This document shows positions 58,087-64,000 of a stretch of 64,000 nt of DNA, piece after piece; within the stretch, counting starts at the first letter, position 1; every line of letters begins with the position of its first letter. The position numbers were made by a program, and so were the translations under genes. Origin of the DNA: Nephrocerus scutellatus (taxonomy: Eukaryota > Arthropoda > Insecta > Diptera > Pipunculidae). The notes beneath the pieces are model-generated. The model worked only from the letters and a program-made list of their open reading frames with translations, was not told where the DNA came from and searched no databases. The stretch lies in assembly GCA_947095585.1 (NCBI GenBank), contig OX352762.1, forward strand, positions 31,162,669 through 31,226,668. The letters run 5' to 3'.

Positions 58087-58504
58087 GTAAGTGCGTATTA
58101 ACACAACAGTTTCCAATAAAAAAGCTATTATCAATTAATTGTATCACGCATAGTTATTACATGCTCCACGCTAGGAAAATCAATCCTTATAATAATACGA
58201 CCCGTAAAAGTAGTATTTCTCCAACATATGTTCGTAATGTAAAAATCGTAACTTTATTAATCATTGCAGTTGCCGAAGTGATATTTTTGAAATATAAAAT
58301 GCGTATACAGGGTGGACTGCTGGTATGAACTTGCTTTCTGGTTATTCAGGATAATTTTTAAGATCTTCTAAAACGAACAAAACACGGTGATATTAGGATG
58401 AGATTGATTGTCTCACAGAACTGATTATCAGCGCGGATATTTCAAGCTGAGTATTTATTGGCTTTCTTAATATTTCAAGTTATACTTAGCCGATGTTACT
58501 AATA

Positions 58505-58800
58505 TTTCTTAGCTCGTAGCTATAGTTACGCACTTCTGAACAGGAGGTTCCAGGTTCGACTCCCAGAAACACCAAAAGTATTTTTCACGTTCGTACCGTA
58601 CAAACGTCCGAGAATAATAAGTTGTCATGGAAAAGCTCCTCAATTCGCCTTTCGGATACGCCATTAAATTGAAGGTCGCTTCCATTTGTGGGCAAAAATA
58701 TAAAACGATCAAAATGGATGGTCATGAGAAGCTAGACAACTAGAAGCTAGGACCGCAACGGTCTGTCGCGGCAAATATTATTGTCTTATTATTGCAAGTA
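58505..58800 (+). mobile_element. tRNA-derived SINE, near-complete copy
   Basis: The head has a clean B box ggttcgactcc (58,553-58,563). The body is cgtccgagaataataagttg, ttcgcctttcggatacgcc and aaattgaaggtcgcttcc. The tail is diverged, with aaaacgatcaaaatggatgg, a small internal duplication gagaagctagacaactagaagctagg, and ggaccgcaacggtctgtcg, then ATTATTGTC-type repeats. RTE-A copy 3 starts immediately after its tail. Confidence 0.7.
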
Positions 58801-61235
58801 ATAAAGCAATAAGGCGGTCAGCCATTAGCAGAATAGGGAATATAACACAAAATGCATCAGAACTGCAAGTGGCCGTAACTATCCCTGACTGGAGGAAATG
58901 CGATCAAAACTCCAAGTGGTGGCCGCCGGTAATCTTCCTCCAATAGAGTAAAAGCTGAATGATCAGGCTAGTCCCTTCAAAGTAAGGTTGGCGGCGCGAG
59001 GCCAATAACCTCGCCCATAAAAAATTATTATTACGGAACTCAAAATCAGCCTTGGATACACTGATGAACGACGACAACCACGGCAACGAAAACGGCTAAA
59101 CGATTAAGAATTTTCTCATGGAACGTACGCTCACTGTATATAGCTCGAGCTGCACATTAGCTGGCCGATACCCTGTCCAAATATAAGGCTGATATAAGAG
59201 CAATCCAGAAGATGCAGTGGACGGGAAATTGTGTGTTACAAAAATCAGAATATGACATATATTACAGCTGTCATGAAAGACATCATGTGCTCGTGGTGGG
59301 GTTTCTAGTCAGCAAAAGAATGAAACCCAACGTTATCGGCTTTAAAGCAATAAATGAACGGCTATGCACCCTTCGCGTGTGGGGCAGACTTAAAAACATA
59401 TAGGCCTTATAAACGTTCACCCACCTACAGAAGATACCCCAGATGATCAAAAGAATGATGTAAAAATCATTCTGGGGGATATGAATGCTAAAATAGGCAG
59501 GGAGCCAGTATTCAGGCAGTATTGGCACCCATAGCCTACACGAGAACACTAATGACAATGGACAACGAGTCATAGAGATGGCAGCAAGTAATAATTTGGT
59601 CGTTACGGGTACAAGGTTTCCGCGTAAGAATATCCACAAAGCCACCTTGTTATCTCCTGATAGAGCCACTCGCAACCAAATAGACCACGTTTTGATAGAG
59701 TGCCGCCACAACACGAACCAGATGACGGTACGAACGTACCGAGGTGCCAACGTCGACTCGGATCACTATCTTGTTGGTATGAGCTGCGAGCGCGGATTGC
59801 ATCATCACGATAGACTGCATCCGCGAATCAGTTTCGTGTCAACACGGCTGCCCTTCGCAACGAAGAGACCAGAAACAACTACGCCAAGCGATAGGACTCG
59901 CCCTAAATGCAGGGAGAGTAAGTTCTGAGGGTAAGATGTCGGGCGTAGAAGAGAAATGGACTCGCCTTAAAAATACCGTGATTAGTACTGCTGGCGGCAG
60001 AAGTAGTAGAGATCGGAACGACTGGTTCGATGACGAATGTAAGCTAGCGACTGAACGTAAGAATGTTGCGTACCGAGCAATACCACAATCTGATAAAACG
60101 CGGGCACGCGAGTATGAATATAAAGAGCTCAGAAAATATGAAAAAACAGTTCACCGGCGAAAGAAAGCAGCCTGGTAGAAAAACCTCGTCTGTGAACTAC
60201 AGTACTACAGTACAGAACTACAGAACAGTTCAGAGAGCAATGACCGCACCAGGCGCGGAAGTTTTAGCAAATAGTCCGCGGTATGACGTAATATAAAAGA
60301 CAAAGAGGGTATGTGATCGCCGATCTCAAAAGCTGCTTAGAGCGATGGGAAGAGCACTTTCATGAGTTGCTAAATGACCAGCTAACTGAGGAATTGGATG
60401 CTCCACCAATGACCGAAAACCACACAAGCATAGACGAAGAAGCAGAGCTATAAAGCAGCTCAAAAATAATAAGGCCCCGGAATCTGATGGTATCCCAGCG
60501 GAGTTGGTTAGAACAGGAGGCCGCGTAATACACCAAGCAATTCATGAACTAATAGTGCAAGTATGGGAGGAAGAAGCGATGCCAGAAAACTGGCGAAAAG
60601 GCATCCTGTGCCCCATACATAAGAAAGGAGATATTACAAACTGCATCAATTATCACGGTATATAGTTGTTGAGTACCGCGTTTAAGATTTTTTTCTCTAT
60701 CCTTTAAGATAAGATAGCACGCTAAAGTCATCATTGGTCCATACCAGTGTGGCTTCATCACAGGCAAATTAACAACTGAAAAGATTTACACCCTTAGGCA
60801 GGTGATGGAAAAATGTCTAGAGTTTCAAAACTTTATACACCATCTTTTAATAGACTTTAAAGCCGCCTATGATAGCATAGTCAGAGTAGAAATTTATAAA
60901 GCCATGAGAGAATTCGGTATCGCAAATAAACTGACAAGATTATGTAGGTTGACCATGACCAATGTTATAAGCCAAGTAAAAATATCCGGATCACTATCAA
61001 GTCCATTTAACATCTATAACGGGCTCCGACAAGGCGGTTGACTGGCCTGCGTCCTCTTCAACCTGGCGTTGGAGAAAGTGATCCGAGACTCTGACGTAAC
61101 GGCGAGAGGAACAATCCTCTATAATTCCATTCAGATACTAGTTTACGAAGACGATATTGACATCGTTGGTAGAAACCCAAGAGCTGTACGGGAAGCTTTC
61201 ATTCTGATCGAGCGGGCGGCACGAAAACTGGCTGC

Positions 61236-62374
61236 TTAACGCCAACCCGGGAATCCCGGGAAAATTCAAAATATTACTTTAAGTTGGTTTAATTTATTTA
61301 AACATGTAAAATATATACATAAGTACACAAACATTAACATATAATATATTAAAAAATTAGCACAAAATTATTTCAAATTGTTCAAAATTATTTCTTTGGT
61401 TGAATTTTTTGTTTATTAAAGAAATATGTTTTTTAAAAATAAAGGCGATTACTCGCTTAAATCACTCAATGACGATATTTTTTGGTACAAAAGTTTGACG
61501 AAGCTGAGAATGTCCTTTCGCTTTCAATTGAAGTAACAGTTTATTTAAGTTTTTAGTAATGTTTTCAGTACTCTTATATATCTGGAATTCTTTTTGAAGA
61601 TTTTTTGTCTCATTTACTGTTGAACTGCTTTCCTTTTTTCTATTTTTAAGTGCTGCATTTATAGCACTAGTCAATCTTCCAGTTACATTCGTATTCAATG
61701 TTTGAATATATTCCCCGGATAAATATTCTCTTTGGTCTGCGTTTTCTATTTCAACGTAGTCTACCTCTTTACGAAATAATCTACTGGTCGTCAGTTGGCC
61801 ATAACGAATTATTGAAGATTTTGAAGATGTAGGCAATTCAGTTGTAGCAATAGATTGTAAATCAAGTGTTTGAAGGTATTTTGCTAATGACACAAGGTCT
61901 TATTTTCTTCATTCTTTAATGCGAATAGACAAATGTTCCAACAGTTCTCTATTCATTATTCTCGAATCAAAGAATCAAATACAAATTTTAAAATCACATC
62001 AGCTGTAACCAAATTTGCATCGAGTCTTCCTAACGCTTCAACAGCTAGTTTAACCGGCTTCAGTGCGCTTAAAATATTTGATAAAATTTGGAAATTATTG
62101 TCATCGAGAAATGTTTGAGGAACTCAAATCATCTAATGCCTTTTTAACTCATTCATTCAGAAATTGTTAAATATTTGCTATTCCACCTAGTCTTGCAATC
62201 TAGTAGCAAGCTTAGTTCACCTCCGTTAACATTTCTTTGAAATGTTCTTGTAAAATGGAGTTTCTCTTTGGTTAAAGTTTAAAGAACTTTACAGTTTTTT
62301 TTACCATTGACAAAACACCATTAATATTATTACGTTCACATCTTGGGATTTCCCGCCCAGGAATTCCCGGGAAG
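61236..62374 (-). mobile_element. hAT-like transposon relic with CCCGGG-type ends
   Basis: The left edge is acccgggaatcccgggaaaa. The right edge read inverted is tcccgggaattcctgggcgg and ggaaat, so the ends form imperfect inverted repeats of about 20 bp. The interior encodes a decayed transposase on the minus strand. About 230 bp of the host RTE-A copy is missing at the site, so it is not a simple insertion with a clean duplication. Confidence 0.5.
61462..62118 (-). pseudogene. hAT-like transposase, C-terminal part
   Basis: The minus strand reads NFQILSNILSALKPVKLAVE, ALGRLDANLVTADVILKFVF, then stops near 61,900-61,980, and a 143-codon frame: MSLAKYLQTLDLQSIATTEL, ENADQREYLSGEYIQTLN, TSAINAALKNRKKESSST, QLRQTFVPKNIVIE. 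The LKPVKLAVExLxRxDAxLxTAD block followed by a KYL segment resembles hAT-type transposases, by recollection of the family. Two or more stops and no N-terminal zinc finger are seen. A short relative lies at 9010-9170. Confidence 0.5.
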
Positions 62375-62754
62375 AACCCTCTATGCTGGTATATAAGACA
62401 ATGGTTATACCAGTACTTGGATGCTTAGCAAAAAGCATACTGACCTCTTAGCCGCGTTCGAGGGAAAAGTCTTACGGAAAATTGTTGGCTCCCAGTTCGG
62501 ACGACCAAAGAGGATCCTGCTCGGAAAGCTGTAGGTCGGACGCCCAGAGTTTAGGGAAGCAAAACTGGATGATCTCGACTCAAAATGGGACCGGTGGAGA
62601 GACTTTTGCGGGAGGCCAGGTCTAGATCCCTGCTGTAGAGCCAAATATGATGATGATGATGAATAAAATAATATCTATGAGCTTCCGGTAGCGCTTTCGA
62701 TAATATCGGGTTAGATATTTAAGGACCCCAATTTTGAACTAAAACATAATAATA

Positions 62755-63230
62755 AAAAAAACAAAAAAATTAAAATTTTTCTTGTAAATTCTCTAATTGG
62801 GGATACACACACACACACACACACTGCGTGCTCGTTTTGTGGCAAAATCATCCACCAAGTGACGCAGCGACAGCCAACAGCGCTGCTCACAAAGCACAGA
62901 GCTCAGACTTTGCCGTGATCTGATGCGATATAGCGATATTTAAAAATTGTATATGGGGGTCCCCAGGGGACCGATCACTCCAAATTTTTACAAAAAGTGT
63001 TTTCAATCGAAGACTCACATGTGTACAAAATTTAAAGAAAATCGGATAAAATTTTTTAAAATATTTGTATGGGAGCCCGAGGTCCAAATGGCCTCAAATT
63101 TTAATAGAAAGTATTGTCACCGGAAATACACATGTGGGCTATGGGAAGTGGGTTAAAAATTGATCGCAAGATTCCATGACACACAAACAAACCCACAAAC
63201 CCACGGGCAAGTGAAGTTAATATATAGGTA
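62755..63230 (-). mobile_element. ~115-bp repeat family, copy 6, interrupted by a CA microsatellite
   Basis: It starts with aaaatttttcttgtaaattctctaa. The first unit then runs into (ac)n at 62,805-62,824 and an unrelated GC-rich stretch to about 62,930. Further units follow with caatcgaagactcacatgtg and caccggaaatacacatgtg. The right end is gatcgcaagattccatgac, acacaaacaaacccac and gggcaagtgaagttaatatatag, the inverted form of the gtggctggctgg end of copies 2 and 3. Confidence 0.6.
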
Positions 63231-63374
63231 CATCAAAAACAAAAATGAACGATTTTAAACACAAAAAACTCAGAGCCCCGTTATTTTAGAGAGAAGTAGA
63301 GTACGTATAAAACACAAGCATCAAAACAATAGAATATTCAAAATGCAATTTTATTTTAAATTTTAGTTCTCATC

Positions 63375-64000
63375 ATGGTGTTGACAATTGAACAGCATCT
63401 CTTTGTTTCAAATTTTTTAAAGAAAAACGTTAGTTTTTCACTAATTATAAAAGAGTGTAAAAAAGTGGGGTTTAATATTTCAAAAGGTACACTAACCAAA
63501 TATAATAAACGAATTGAAAATGAGGGACGAAAATCATCTTTGTCAAAAAGCCAAATTTCAAATTTGCGAAAAATGGCAACCAAACCACAACCACCGACGC
63601 AGAAACATCTGGCAAAACATTTTAACAGAAAGGTTGGAGTTATACAATATACACTAAAAAAAATTGGGACTAAGACATGTGAAGAAGCCGAAGCGTCTGC
63701 GCAAACAGTCACCAACGGTATCTGGGCCTTTACCGACTACTGAAAGGCGATAAATGTAAAAAATATATCACAGTCGACGAAGCATAGTTTTATTTAACAA
63801 ATGCCGACGGCCAAAAAAGTGTGCAATATTTGAGTCGCAAGCAAACTATGGCGTAATTAGTTCCCTTCAAAAAACCGTCTCATCCGAAAGGATTCATGGT
63901 ATTTTTTGGGAATATCTAATTTTGGCACAACAGTACCCATTTTAATTCAGTCAGGTGCTAAAATAAATGCAGATTACTACATAAGCAACTGTTTAAAACC
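63375..64000 (+). pseudogene. Tc1/mariner-like transposase, decayed, cut by the window end
   Basis: The N-terminus has two helix-turn-helix-like parts: KECKKVGFNISKGTLTKYN and KHFNRKVGVIQYTLKKIG. After frame changes near 63,675-63,720 the catalytic region reads RYLGLYRLLKGDKCKKYITV, DEA-FYLTNADGQKSVQYL (first catalytic Asp in VDEA; the Trp codon is TAG), KGFMVFFGN, a further frame change near 63,920, then FGTTVPILIQSGAKINADYY. The order (IxxDEAxF, then KGxMVFxG) is that of Tc1/mariner-related transposases. The second and third acidic residues would lie beyond the window. Stops at about 63,786, 63,854 and 63,919 disable it. Confidence 0.7.

Larger units (their letters stand above)
58813..62660 (+). 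mobile_element. RTE-A, copy 3, interrupted by a hAT relic
   Basis: Plus-strand copy from ggcggtcagccattagcag (58,813) to gccaaatatgatgatgatgatg (about 62,660), interrupted at 61,236-62,374. The endonuclease has GDMNAKIGREPV, NDNGQRVIEMAASNNLVVTG, IHKATLLSPDRATRNQIDH, but its catalytic Glu is lost (AIQKMQW near 59,205). The RT has MEKCLEFQNFIHHLL, DFKAAYDSIVRVEIYKAM, NGLRQGG and YEDD at 61,144-61,155. RT sequence corresponding to copy 1 at about 9670-9920 is absent: the flanks resume at YKTMV-equivalent DNA after the hAT block. Many frameshifts; inactive. Confidence 0.8.

Noticed and set aside
1..64000. LTR retrotransposons or endogenous viruses
   Set aside because: No paired long terminal repeats, primer-binding site with polypurine tract, protease, integrase or envelope motifs were found.

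Overview
The window looks like non-coding, repeat-laden nuclear DNA from an insect, most likely a higher fly (Diptera). This is inferred from the AT-rich background, the 56-59 bp GT-AG introns inside a transposase, and the mix of mobile elements: RTE-like, Jockey-like and RNase H-bearing LOA/I-like non-LTR retrotransposons, a Tigger/pogo-type element, a Tc1/mariner relative, a hAT relic, Helitron-like short elements and a tRNA-derived SINE. No bacterial organisation, rRNA, true tRNA gene or confidently recognisable host gene was seen. The window is probably intergenic or intronic.

Layout. 0-9 kb: diverged tandem repeats, a foldback element with 15-bp repeat arms (1.05-1.32 kb), an LOA/I-like RT relic (1.6-2.2 kb), Helitron-like repeats, and an RTE-B 3' fragment (8.18-8.75 kb) inside a tandem-repeat element. 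9.2-12.2 kb: essentially full-length RTE-A copy with a 13-bp target duplication. 14.4-19.5 kb: short Helitron-like elements, an RT relic on the minus strand, a long block of the ~115-bp repeat, and a Helitron-like element carrying a 15-bp minisatellite with a 105-bp higher-order period. 20.2-21 kb: unrecognised protein-like stretch on the minus strand. 22-25.4 kb: SINEs and a decayed Jockey-like element, apparently nested. 31-31.7 kb: an RTE-A 5' scrap fused to an inverted pair of the ~115-bp repeats. 32.8-34.85 kb: complete Tigger-like transposon with TA duplication and a dead transposase. 38-46 kb: a retrotransposon graveyard (Jockey, LOA/I with RNase H) into which a nearly intact RTE-B copy inserted. 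46.5 and 47.1 kb: a 43-bp-stem hairpin and a second foldback element. 50.2-52.9 and 58.8-62.7 kb: two more RTE-A copies, the latter interrupted by a hAT relic. 63.4 kb to the end: a decayed Tc1/mariner-like transposase.

How the parts fit. RTE-A and RTE-B each encode a single endonuclease-RT polyprotein and end in short 3' repeats. Copies differ in which catalytic residues survive, so each has decayed independently. SINEs, Helitron-like elements, and the foldback elements carry no enzymes and would depend on proteins supplied elsewhere. The most novel-looking items are the two foldback elements, the 46.5 kb hairpin, the multi-copy ~115-bp repeat family, and two protein-like stretches (20.3-21 kb minus strand; 57.96-58.09 kb plus strand) that no mobile element explains.
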